Origin: Acanthaster planci | Lineage: Eukaryota > Echinodermata > Asteroidea > Valvatida > Acanthasteridae | DNA length: 21,902 nt | Assembly (NCBI RefSeq): GCF_001949145.1 | Contig: NW_019091518.1 | Span: 662,203 to 684,104, forward strand | Reading direction: 5' to 3' | In this document: in pieces, positions 1 through 12,500 of the stretch | Layout: each line of letters starts with the position of its first letter | How positions within the stretch are numbered: the first letter of the stretch is position 1 | Program-made: the position numbers and the translations under genes | Notes under the pieces: model-generated | Seen by the model: the letters and a program-made list of their open reading frames with translations, nothing else | Database searches by the model: none | Told to the model about the DNA's origin: nothing

Positions 1-308
1 CCACAATTGACCACGAACTAACATACCAGCGATGGTCGTGCATCTTATGCAGTGGGCGTGGTTTAAACTGAAGTGGCGTCACACTTACGAACCGGATACT
101 CCATGTACTGTGTGGACTCCGCGGGCGCGCGCGATGAAGTTCAACACAGAGAGCCTCGGTTTGGATGCAGATATGCGCAGACGGCACTAATGTGAAATCC
201 CTCTATAAAGCTTTAAAAAAAAGGTGAATTGAAGTACGAAGTTGCTTTTACAAGGGCTGTAGTAAAAATTCACTGCATTGACCCTTTAATATGACACAAG
301 AAGCTTAC
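1..308 (-). other. Start of intron 11 (incomplete)
   Basis: Intron sequence after the donor at 308. It contains a short CG/GC run (about 119-133) and an A-rich stretch near 215. I see no exon, and no DEP-domain coding in any frame. The next exon is outside the window. Confidence 0.7.
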
Positions 309-550
309 GATTGTCATTGAGAGCAGAAGGAAGAGCAGTAGGATGATGTGTCTGCCCAGCTGGTGAGAGGCTACAATGTCATCGGGGTCAAGGTCTGTGT
401 CTTCCATGGCTTTGACCATCAGCCGTTGGTGCAGCTGCGTGCGGCGACGGCACAACTCCCGCTGTGACTCGCTGCAGTTGGTGGAGAGCGAGCATGTCTG
501 GTAGGTGGTGCGTACGTCCTCGATGTCCGAAGGGAGGTTGTGATTGGACT
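309..550 (-). CDS. GPR155: Exon 11: second half of the effector loop and start of the next helix
   Basis: This exon encodes residues 558-638. The acceptor CCATTTTGACAG supplies AG to complete a glutamate; the donor is ACAATC|GTAAGC, phase 0. The loop continues (LPSDIEDVRTTYQTCSLSTN), with a basic amphipathic stretch (ELCRRRTQLHQRL) and an acidic patch (MEDTDLDPDDIVASHQ). The loop ends in LGRHIILLLFLLLSMTI, equivalent to human LTRHVLLCLLLIIGLF, so the helix is cut by the intron and must be finished in an exon left of the window. The frame reading on past 309 into a stop at 270 is intron sequence. Confidence 0.9.
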
Positions 551-3500
551 CTGTCAAAATGGAGAGGGCATTTTCAGGTCCAAGGCAAAAAAAATGAGTA
601 GGAGGGGAATCTGAGCTCATGCCACTTATCAAAGGATGATGCCAATTGGGATGCAGTGCTGTAGATGTGACCCCACAGTTGAAGCAAAGGTTGGAAAGTC
701 TTTTCAGACAAGTAAGTAAGCTTCCAAAAATAAACTCTCTGTCCGAATGCAGAGATACATGTAGCATGATTTTAGCTGTCAGTTGCTAAATGGGGAATAT
801 TTATAAATGTGGTTGTAGTCCTGAGCAACCAACAAGAATAAAATTTACCAGCACTGAAGGGGTTTTCCTTCCACAAAAAGCCAACAATCTTTGGCTGTGC
901 TCTACCGTCAAATATGGGTTGTCTGGCAGCTGTGCCTTTACATGCCTTCAGCCTGACCACGCTGTAGATGCATCCTTCGTAATTCAGCCAATTACTTCCA
1001 ATGGCAAAGATGATAAGCCCCCAAAAATATTTTTAAAGGCTTTTGGCCCAATCCGTTGGCTACCTAGCACTACAATCACAGATCCCCTACCTTGCGCGGA
1101 ACCTTTTAACATGCGATCTGTTTCACTGTCCCCATCAGAGCTACCAGTGTTCTCGGTGCTGGATTCAACTCTGACATTGTAAAGGTGTCGATATCGGTCC
1201 TTTCTGTGTAGGACTATGAGAGCAGTGACAGCTATGATGAAGTTGATACCAAGTACGACCACTGACGCTACAAGCTGAATAGAGACAAAACAAAGGTTCC
1301 TGTCATCTTATGCGAATGACGATTTTTACATAATGTCTGTTTTATGAGTAACTGACAGAATGACATTCAAGTAAAATTATACATTCCAATGCACAAATGA
1401 AACATTCATTAATTGAATACAACACTTGGATAAGTCCTTATCTGAGCAAATCCCTACATCACCGGAAATTTCTTGTGACTGTGATATGGATCTTATTTTT
1501 ACGGTGTAGCTGAAATAAACTATGCGCCTCTCTCATATGACACGACTTCCAACAGGTTACCAAGTGGATTGACACTTTTCATTTAAATTTAGCGACACGC
1601 AGTGTGCTGTGCCATATTTCAAAGATGTCCGGTCTAGAACAGGCGCTATTTGAGAACATATTGTACACTGCATACACATACATCGGTTGGCACTGGATTT
1701 TACCCAGTAGATATTTTCCCACAAAGATGGCATCTAAGGAGAGAGATTTATACTTTGGGAATGACAAATTCAATGACGTGATCAATGACAATGCATGATA
1801 TGAGAGGGATTTTTTGAGGTACTGTATACCTCTAAGGAAACCTAACAGTCAAAAATGAAAAACGTGATCCCTTTCATACCTGAGGGATGCACTTTGCAGT
1901 TACTTGCCAGTAAAATGTGTAAAAATCAATGCAAAATGTGAGAGAGAATATGTAGTATGGGTTAATAATACTGAAGGGTGCAATGCCATATGATGAGAAC
2001 TCAAAATGTGGAGGAAATCAGCTAATCTAAGACAAGGTTGCATGCCTGAAACAGTAAACAGTCCCCCGGCTGGATTTGTCCCAGGACTGCAGTACTGACA
2101 AAATTAAAAAGTTTCTAGCCAAAGAAGTTCATTTACCTGCAAATTTCCATACTGGAAGACACCATTTTCACCAGTGATAACGTACATTGGGGGAGCTACC
2201 ACGATGATCAAGGCTACCAGCAGAGCTGGTACCCTGGCAAACAATGTAAAGAGAGAAATGCATCAATGATGTGAATGATATGCAAGTGTAGGACACATGG
2301 CCAACAAAAACGCAGCTGAAACTAATTTAACCCCTTCATACCGGGAGCCATCGGGAGCCGTCCACAGCCGCGGCTTTGTGTGAGGATAAGTGCATACCAC
2401 ACATACAGTCTATTCATCATGCAGCTGCTGGTTCAATGGGGCCTGCTGATGGACAAAGCCCTCCATTCAGGGCATACCACAGCCCAGCAGTCGCGTCAAA
2501 AGAATCACGGCGTGAAGGGGTTAACAAAAAGTACACGTATCTGGAGCTTTTTACAATCATCATCACTCTCAACGATGATCAAACCAAAAATCTAACACAA
2601 GCCTGACTAACACTTTGGGAGAAGTCATCAACCAAAGAGAAAGACTTCCAACTAAACTGACGGTGACTATCATAGCTTCACCAATGAGAGAATCAGTCTA
2701 GTATTAAATTGAACAGCCCCAAGCAAATGACAAGATGCCTGCATTGGGCTGTACGTGTTTTTTTTTTTTTTTTTCGGTGTTGGCAGATATGCGTGATGTC
2801 AAAATTACCCGTCAGAAAAAAGAGTCGTGTACAACCAAATTGGATTCAGAATAATAATAGGTAACAAATGTACGCAAGCAAATAGGGGACGTGGAAACTG
2901 AAATGGCAACATACACCTGTTAGTATGATACCAAACAATGGACATACAGTCTGCACATTGGTTTAGGTTAGGTCCCCTTAACGTTCGATGTTCAACAAAG
3001 TTTAACTTTCAACTACAATGTCCTTCTAGTGGTATCGACCCCTTGGGGCCACTGTCAAGAAATATATAGACTTACGCCCATCCGTAGATGTAAAATGCCA
3101 GCCGCAATCGCAGCACAGAGCACAGACTCCTACACCTAAGCATACACAATGCCATGGCCAGCAAGGCAGCCCAGCAGCGTGTGCTGAACACACCAAACAG
3201 GAGGACCACCGACTTCAGAATCATAACCCAGCTGTGTTCAGCTACTGTCCCAGTCAGCACGATGCCAATGGAGGCCAACAGCTGCAGGTGGGAGTAAAGG
3301 AAAGTATTTGACTGAGTATGTGTAGAGTATAAGCACGTTTGGAGAGTCTGGAGCACATGTAGAATCCAATATTCATATCCACAGAGTGGAATTCCACAAC
3401 CAGAATTAGAAGTCATTACTGCGGTGGCACAGTGATCGTGGACACGTGGTACACGTGCAGTGCATGCCTATTCAACCGAAACGGTGCCTTGATTTGCTGA

Positions 3501-6500
3501 AAGCATGCGCACATCAAGCTGAAGAATGTGCACGAGTGTGGTGCCATTTTAGTTACGGAGCCTAATTGAATTAGCCTGATATCTTATTCATGAATACCAT
3601 ATATGCACATTGTTATAGTTAAGCCAGTCTCTGACCACTTTCACTTCAACCAAACTGGGAGATAATCCGATATCCTCAAGCACAATGTGCAAAAATGTCA
3701 CTTGAACTTGCGCAATGCCCCTTGTAACCTCAATAGCCGCAGAATGCATTATGCTGCAGGGCTTGTGTTTACAGGCTATGTATCATGTTATGAAAACAAC
3801 TTACCTGTGCTACGACAAGATGAAAAGTGAAGTGATGGGGTATGGGGTTGAACCTCTTGCTAAGGATGAATACAAGTAGGATCCAGACCTAGGAAAAAGA
3901 GTAGACAAAGCCTCAGGTTGAGAACCATGACCCCTCCTAAGGATAGGCCTTCTTCGGTGAAGATTAACATTATGTTCCGCTCTTTACATGAACTTGTGGG
4001 AACCTGAAACAAATTCCTCGACTACTAGGGAAAACAAGTCAGAGGATAATTTGCATTTACATCCAAACCACAATCACACATTGATGAAAAGTCTCTACAG
4101 TCGTCTACCCTCTATAACCCCTTCGCGCCGGGACGTGTTACGACAAGCCGTACAAATTGAGATCCTCGGCCCGCTTTTCAGCTATTATTCTTGGCCCATG
4201 CATGAGCGAACACGGTGAAAGAAGGCATACCCTGGCTCTTGCATATATGGTAATTGGCCTTTGTGTGTAGCCCAGAAATGAAAAGACCCAATTTGCATCA
4301 TAATCACCAGCTGCACAATAGTCCCCACTTTGAAAAGAGGGAATGTGGAAGCGTGAGTAGAGCCGCATGCCACCGAACAATCAGCCTTTTCACCGTGTAA
4401 TTCAAAGTGTGCAGAGCACGCTGGGTCACAAACCAAGAATTTGCAGTTTGGCAGGTGGCCTTCGTGGCCAAGCGAGGCTGGAATTCTTGGAGTCGGCTTT
4501 CGGAAAGAAATTCCCGTCATCAAGGGGTTAACAATTCTTCAGGTGGTACTTCAACAGTTACGTATCTACCTGTAATTTAAATTCCATGATGTCCGCACTA
4601 CACTAGAGGGTTTCCAAGTTATGAGGCTCCAATTCAGCAAAAACACAGTCTCTTTGGAACTTTTGTCAGTTTGCACTGTTTATCTTGTGTCAACAAGCTT
4701 GAGAGGCTAAAGTGGTTTAATACTTTGTTGATCCTAATTCTTATCTGTCTGAGTAAGTTACAACCAACAGTCATTTTCAAGAAGTATGAGTTTGAATTGT
4801 AATGAAATGACTCAGATCGGGCTTGGGGTTTTGTGTAACCACTCTGAAAAAAGACCATAGCAAAGCCAAGAACACGAACTGAAATGTTATGCTTCAGTGA
4901 TCCAATGCAGTGGTAGGCAAACCCCAGTTTGTTATTTGATTACGGATTACCAGTGATTGTTTGGTGAACGGTTGAAAAAGATAACAAGCTGGGAAAGTTG
5001 TTGAAATGTCAACAACGACAAGGCAGTGGAAATATGGGGGCTCCCTCTAGTGGAGTGTTTCCCTCATGAAATTCTTTTAAAGTTTATAATAGTGCATCTT
5101 TCAAGGGGGAAACAAGAAGTGAACGTCAAATGATAAACTGTTACACACCGTTGTGTGAGAATTTGCCTAATCAGGTAGCCTTATACATTTTGAATGACCA
5201 AACAGATCCATGAGTTCACTTGCAAAATTTTACTTGAACATTTACTTACGAACTTACTGACAATAAACCTTAGCTGATGAATACATACACCTGTATGGGA
5301 AATGTACATGTAATTACATTTGGTATGATCTTGTGATAAAAAAATATTTGAAGCTGTAATTTCCTGAAAAAGGTGTAAAGCAACACTCAAAACCATTCAA
5401 TCAGGCCCTATATTTGATGTCAAGTTCAGGCTTTTGTTGGTTGTACATGTACCAATGCAGATGTGATTTGGGAGAACAGTAACTTTTCATGTATTCATTA
5501 TGCATTTTTTATACTAAATGGGGACATCTTGGGCAAGTGCAGCTCATTACTGGTTTTAAAATTAGAGACTGCTCATGACAAAAGTTACTTTTCTGGGTTT
5601 TTTTCAAGAAAAAACAGTATCTAGTAAGCTTGCACTCTATTGGCTTTCCCCAACAGTTGGATTAAACACATAACAAAAGAAGAACCAAGAAATGTCAAAA
5701 CCCAATGAGCCAGGCAGCAGCCCTATCTGCTCTGAGCAGGAATTATAGAGGGTGTGCTTTGATCCTTTGCTGGGAACTCATCACATGAGCACACAGCTTC
5801 GTGTGGGGTAAGACAAGTGGGCATAACCAGCTTATGTTGGAACATACGGTCTTGACATGTGCACCAGGTGCCTGCACAAGCACGGTTGAAAAATTTCCCA
5901 CCAGCTTGTCTCTGCTATGCCTATGAGGATACACTTTGGTAAGAACAGATTCCACATGTCGATAGGTCACGTCCTTAATTAACAGTGCCTTAAGTTAGTA
6001 CCAACAACTATTAAAACAACTACAAACCACACAGACCAATTGAATCTACAAATATGGTGAAAGAATTTGGTGACAAAGAGAGATAATGGACTGGCAGTTG
6101 GCTAACCCTGTGCCTATTTACAAACTTTATGGGTTTGTGTACATAAAGATTGTGCAAACACCATACCATAGGCAGCGTTGCAGTCCAGACCATGTAAAAC
6201 CTTCACAAGACCAACACAAGACCTTTAGTCTGAATTCAAGCCACAAGCTATTCAAATAAACTGCAACAAAAGCCTCCTTTGTCATTGTTGACCCTCTTAT
6301 TTCTGACTGGTCTTGTCCATGGTCTTGTGCATGGTCTTGTCCATGGTCTTGTCCATGGTCTTGTCCATGGTCTTGTGCATGGTCTTGTGTCTGGTCTTGT
6401 GATGGTCTCGACTTCAACACTGACCATAGGCACTCAAACACTATTGGTAGCAGAGCATAGACACATTGAGGAAAGGGGATAGGGGCATCCCCAAAACAAG

Positions 6501-9500
6501 AACAGTCAAATATGCTCTATTTCATTTTGTTTCCTTCCAAAAGCATGTAAAGAGACCCAAAATCTATCCTCACCCCTCAGAAAGGCCTTAATACAAAATA
6601 TCCCCAATGTTTTGGTCCCTCAAAATTTGGTTCTTGGTCCACCCTTGTAACAGAATGAGTGGCCATTGCTGAGCAACAGCCATGTGCTGGTATTTCCCAT
6701 GCAGCAATAGGAGACATGCCTGTTGGGGCACGGTTTGGGGCCTGTACTCACACAGCAAGCGATGCCAACGCAGCCCACATCAACCATCACCGTGGACAGG
6801 AGATACTGGGTCTCGGCGCTGCTCTGCACCGGCAGGTTGACCATGGTGGCAGTGATGAACATCATAGGCGCCGATGCAAAGGTGCAGAGTACCATCGACG
6901 ATGCAATCTGAAAACAAGGGTGTAATTGTCATTGCAAGATACCAGATTTGTCAACAACTCAAGAAAACAGTGCAGTAGATTAATTACTACTGGCCTTCCA
7001 CAAGTACAGAAAATAAGAAGTTGTTTTTGTCAATGTTGCTACATACACCACCTAACCTGCGGCTAAAAATACAGTATATGCAGTATGCTAACATATTATT
7101 TAATCAAACAGGATACCATGCAAGGTTTTTGCGAGATAAATTCGAATAAAGTCTGGTACACTAAGTTCTTTACATTCATGTGAACATAACAATTTGAATT
7201 CTCCATACTAAAACACTATTGATAAACCTCATGATTCAGGGCAAGCTTTTCCTTAGTTACATAAGAGATGCTTTGCACCAATACACTGTTCTCAATGGAT
7301 AAAAAGGGCACAAAGGAACCAGTCCATTCCAGAGACGGTGGTCACTATGCAAAAGTTTACCCTGAATCATGAGGTACAGCAACAGTCTTTAGTCTCAGGA
7401 ATTCAAATTGTTACGTTTACATGCAATTAGATTACTCGGTGTCCCAAATTTTCTTCAAATTTAACTCCCAAATGGCTAATTGCAGTGATGCTACATGTAC
7501 ATGTAGGGCTTAAAAGAGCCCAACATTTCCTTCTGTTTTTACAGCTGGCAAAGGGCACATCACATCTGTGGGCTCAGCACACACACACACATATACCTGT
7601 TTTACATACAAAGTGTGGACATTACTTTGTTCTCCTGTGGTTAAGGAAATTTGACGATAATGCTCCTTTTTCTCTACCTACGATAACTCCTTCAAGCTGG
7701 ATTTTTTATGATGATTTCCTGGACTGTTTCTCTTCATTTTGCCATGATAACATTGACCCCAAAATGCCTCTGAAAGTGTTTTTCAGAGAGGGGAAAACAT
7801 TGTGCGAGTCCACACTACGCCATCGCACCCTACATTATGTGGACTTCTTTTGTGCAGAGGTCCACACTATGTATGCCACGCCTGCAGACCTAACACATAC
7901 CGTACATACATGTACCTAGTGTGGACTTTCTTTTTGTGCAGTTAAAAAAACTCAGTGAAAATACTTATTTTTCTTGAACTGGGAACACGATTTTCAGCTG
8001 GCTTCTTGTACAAGGTTTCCTTGACTATTCCTCTTCCTTTTAAGACGGATGACCCCAACCCCAAAATACCTCTAAACTTCTTTTTCAGATAAGGGAAAAT
8101 GTCCTGTGGACATGTGTAAGTCCACAGAACGTCTTCCTTTCCTACATCGTGTGGACATCTTTTGTTCACAAGTCCACACTAGGTATGTAAGGTTAGCGCA
8201 CATTAATCACTAGTCAATAACAAGGCATCCAGTTTCAACACAATTCATGAAATGTTTCATAATTCAAATGAATGTTAGCCACTTGTATTATTTAACAGCG
8301 AGCCTTTCCTAAGCAAAGTATTTTTCACCTGAAAATATCAACTTTATCAAAACAACAAGATTGCCCAAAGACATGTACAGCTCTTTGCGACGTTGGACTT
8401 TTACAAATAAAGACCTTTTTCCTCTTTGAAAGTATGAGATGTTATAGCTCTACATTTGCTACCTGTACAACACCCAAGCAGGGCCCATGGCCGCTGAAGG
8501 GCTTCACAGAGTCGATTTCCACAGCAGCTGATTTCACAAAACGTGACAAACTTGTAACTTTGACCCACACGTAAGCCTCTCACCACAAATTTGTGCTGTA
8601 ATTGCGTAATATACTTAGGCCGTGTCCGAAAGGGGCTTCCAGAGCTACGGCTAGGTCTATTGTCTGCGCATCTCCACGCATTTCCAATGGAGTGAAGACC
8701 TAGACCTAGCTCTAGACAACAGATTCGGATGCAGCCTTACATTCGATTCCATGAAAAGTTGCTAAGCTGCGCAACATTTAAATTATATCATATGTCTTGG
8801 ACGAGGATGACCAAGGCTTTAAGGATGGTTATTCCTTTGCAATATTACAGCAGTCGTCAAACAGCCGTCAAATTACCTGTCTGCCATTTTGAATAAGTTT
8901 TTGTCTTTTTTTTCATCGGAACCAGACAGAAAATCTCATAGCCAAATGAGTTTTCCACCTCTTCTAAAACAAAGTCACACATTTCTTGTACGTATAAGCC
9001 TTGTTCAGTTCAGCAATTATGAGTCTTTACCGAACACACCGAGTATCATTCATTTGCACACCAACTCAAATGATAGTGTAAGTTTAACGCCGTGATTTGT
9101 TGCGCAAGTCGTGAAATTGCTCTTAAAAGGTACACAATAAATGTGGCATAAGTGAAGTTACGCCGTTGCATAAAGTTTTGTGAAACTGGCTACAGATCAG
9201 TTTGAGCTGCTATGTGTAAACAAATACAATGGAAATCACTCAAACATTGGGACGGTTGTGGACATCATCACCTGCTGCTGCATACAAAAATACCACAATA
9301 TGTTCAGACATCTGCCAAGGTGTCATACGACATCCAATATTCAGTGGTTGTAAGCTACCTACCACGTCCTCAGATTGGCCAAAGAGCGTGGCAAACATGT
9401 AGACGCTTGGTGCAGTTGGGATGGTGCCGTACAGGAAGCCATAGGAGGAGAAACTCTCCGTCAAGTTGGTGTCATTACCACCCGGTTGCAGAAACAAGAC

Positions 9501-12500
9501 CACTTGGCGTGTGACGAGGGGCATCATAATCCTGACAGAGAAAGACAAGCACTTTACACATGTGAAGCTACACTTCAGTACATTTTTCTACAATAGTCTA
9601 TTAAGACGTATTAAAAAATGCAAAAAGAAAAATTATACTTGAACAGTTTACAACACAGGAATTGAACTGCTGGTATTGATGAATTCTGAACATTTCCTCA
9701 ACATTGTTTAGATACAGAACTGTCAGTGCATAAATCACCATCACTATTGACAAGTGGTTAACTATACTGAAATAATCATTTCCATTCACTCCCACAGGCA
9801 AAGAGCTCATTGTGCACAATATTTTGAGCCCTAGGCCAACATCTATCGGCATGCCATACTTGGTTTACATGTGCACTTTTCTATGGAACCCATAGGTACC
9901 CATGGTCCATTGATTCCAAGAAAGGTACCTGTTTACAAAGTGCAACAGCATCAGAGCAAAGACCCTTGTGTACATGTAAGGCCTATTGGACTGGGACAGA
10001 TACACCTGCCTATGTGCAGCAGCCTATCCAATCTCTCAAAATTTTGTGGGTGCAGTGCGACCAGACTGATAATTAGGCAAATCCCACAGACCTTTCTAAT
10101 CTAAACACAGCTGTGACTATGTCTGAAGTAACTGGCTGTGGCTAGGAGTGGCACACATGTCTATGGAAAGTGGCAGCACTGGCTAGCCACTGGCTGCTAA
10201 AGGTACACGTGTTCTTCCCAGCCACAGCTTGTAGTAAGTTTCTCACACCGGTTAATTAATAGCTGTCCTTCAATAAAGAGTCTGAGAACTGCAAGGATGC
10301 TATTGCCCTTATGACAGGTCTCAACCAAGTCACCTCATTTAGGAAGCATTTCAGTAGGTCACCTCGATTTGACCCGACATTCTGTCATGTCTGTGTAGTT
10401 CAGTCATTACACAATAAACACTAGTCAACCACATGGCACCCAGTCTCACAAATGTTTCAAATGAAAGTTAACCAATTGCGAATTGTTAGATTCAGAAGCG
10501 AATTCCACCCAAGTGCAGTACTGTTTTCGGCTGAAAGTAATCACTTTCTAAAATGACCAGATGCCACAACCCAACCCAACCTATCCATCCAAACCCAATC
10601 AACCGAACCGACCCAACCCAACCCAACCCAGCCCTGCCAACTGTCACAGCTCCCAGAGTACTCACAGCTTGCATCCAATCAGCAGCATGGGGGCCAGGAA
10701 GAACAGGCTGGTGGTCTTTTTCATCTTGCCCACCATGCCGATGCCCAGGAAGAACAGTGCTGTGGCCGAGAAGGAGTCAGCCAGGACTGAAAGAAAGTCA
10801 GTGATGACCGTGGGCATCTGGTGGGAGAAGGCGAAGTTGCCCACAATGCCAAGCACCACCATGATGATGATGGGGTTGGTCACCAGACCTTTGACAGCAT
10901 GGCCAATCTGGGGTGAGAATAATAGAATGGGATACAACTATATGTAATCAGGGTTCCTGCGCCTAAAGGACAATGAAGTTCCATGACTTTTCCATGACTA
11001 AATTATGAAAATCCACGACCCAATAATGCAATTTCTTGGACTATTTGGACTTTTTAAGATGCGAATAAAATCATGCATTTTATGCACTTATTTCTGATAA
11101 CAGAAATCAAACATAGTATTTGAAAAATTCCATGACTTTTCCATGACTTTAGTCATTTCTACAAATTTGCATGACTTTTCCAGGCCTGGAAAATAAAACA
11201 AATTTCCATGACTTTTTCGTGACTTTTCCAGGCCGTGGGAAGCCCATGTAATTCACACATCAGTTTTACTGCAGTTACTGGCTTATGAATTACCTTACAC
11301 GTACACACATAAATGAATACAATCTACACACAAAGCTAGTGAGATGTATGGAGGCTTTATATTTCCACTCTCCAAGATGGCACATCCTCTCACATGGCAC
11401 ACTCTGGTAAAGTTTCCTTTTGCCTGAAAGAGAAGTTGTGGTAGGCTCCAACTACATGTATCCCTGTTCATTGTTCTTACATTACATATTGTATCTATTA
11501 CAAACTTGCATGTACGAGTAAAATGGAATTTTGAAAGACTTTTCTTCCTTACATTTCAAAGTTTAAAAACAAAATAACCTGTTCAAATATAGAGACCCAC
11601 CCCAAACCTTATTTTCCTAACAAACACAACTGTGCATACATATGAATGTCAATTACAATGGGTTATTGCTGTGCCATTTTTAAATTAAATTTGGAAACAA
11701 TTTTTTCGGAAAAGCTGGGGAACCTACAATCTAAACACGGCAGTGATTCACAAAGTATTCCAAAATGGTGGGTAGCTTTCTGGAAAGCAGCACGCCAAGT
11801 GTGCCGGACGACATCAGTACAGAGGTCTATTGACAACTTTGGACACTCTGATTCTTTGATTTATGGCTTGTGAGAAAAATGTCTTCGAAAGTTTTCACAA
11901 GTACTCACAGTTCATTAAATGTTGCAGTTGCGTATCCAAAATCCCTCTTTGAACAATTTTTACAGTGAATTCATTTGCTGTATACTGCTAATGTTTCAAT
12001 TGCTGTGCTTGCAACAGCCAGCTCAATATTTGATCAGAGAAAGTATTGAAGAAATCCTCAACAACTCCGACAAAACAGACAGTTGTTGACTTGAATAGAA
12101 AGCACTACACAAAGATATCAAGCTCACCATGGCAAGACGTGAGCGGCGACGAGTGGCTTGCCTGTTGCGTTGTATCTCCATGGATAGGAAGCCAATAGGA
12201 TTAAGAATGGCCAAGCTAATAGGAGCCATCAGATACAAGTAACTCACAAAGTCAGGGTGGCGGACTTTGTACATGGAGTTGACTGCAAGAGGGAAAGTAC
12301 TCAAAGTTGTTAAAATTTCATAATTGGGTCAAAAGGCGAACTTCTGCATCATCAACCTTCTTGAAAGAATGACTTCACAGTTGTTTCGTATGACTTCATC
12401 TTTCAAATATTCAGGTGTGATGAACCTAATTTTATGTTTAAATAGCTTCTTTTTCCACACAATTTCAGCTGATCTCAATAAAATTCAGAGCAGTGAATTT

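Larger units (their letters stand above)
3889..6751 (-). other. Intron 6
   Basis: 2.86 kb. It carries the second piggyBac-like element (4118-4527) and the 12-bp minisatellite (6308-6408). The stretches 4530-6300 and 6410-6750 are unremarkable AT-rich intron in which I see no exon, RNA gene or repeat. Confidence 0.75.
6908..9362 (-). other. Intron 5, repeat-rich
   Basis: 2.46 kb. From left to right it holds a foldback repeat (7172-7425), a diverged tandem duplication (7627-8190), one copy of a dispersed repeat (8182-8356) and a Harbinger-like MITE (8618-8736). 8740-9362 shows nothing recognisable. Confidence 0.75.
9532..10665 (-). other. Intron 4
   Basis: 1.13 kb. It contains the second copy of dispersed repeat A (10391-10552) and a CCCAA-type tract close to the exon 4 donor. 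9540-10380 shows no exon or repeat that I can identify. Confidence 0.75.

Noticed and set aside
790-1182. 130-codon plus-strand frame overlapping exon 10
   Set aside because: It is antisense to a well supported exon and shows no family match.
6127-6441. Open frame with tandem QDHG peptide repeats
   Set aside because: Explained by the 12-bp minisatellite, which is a multiple of three and so opens frames on both strands inside an intron.
7485-7919. 144-codon plus-strand open frame
   Set aside because: It lies in the first unit of the tandem duplication and is disrupted in the second unit. No domain is recognised.
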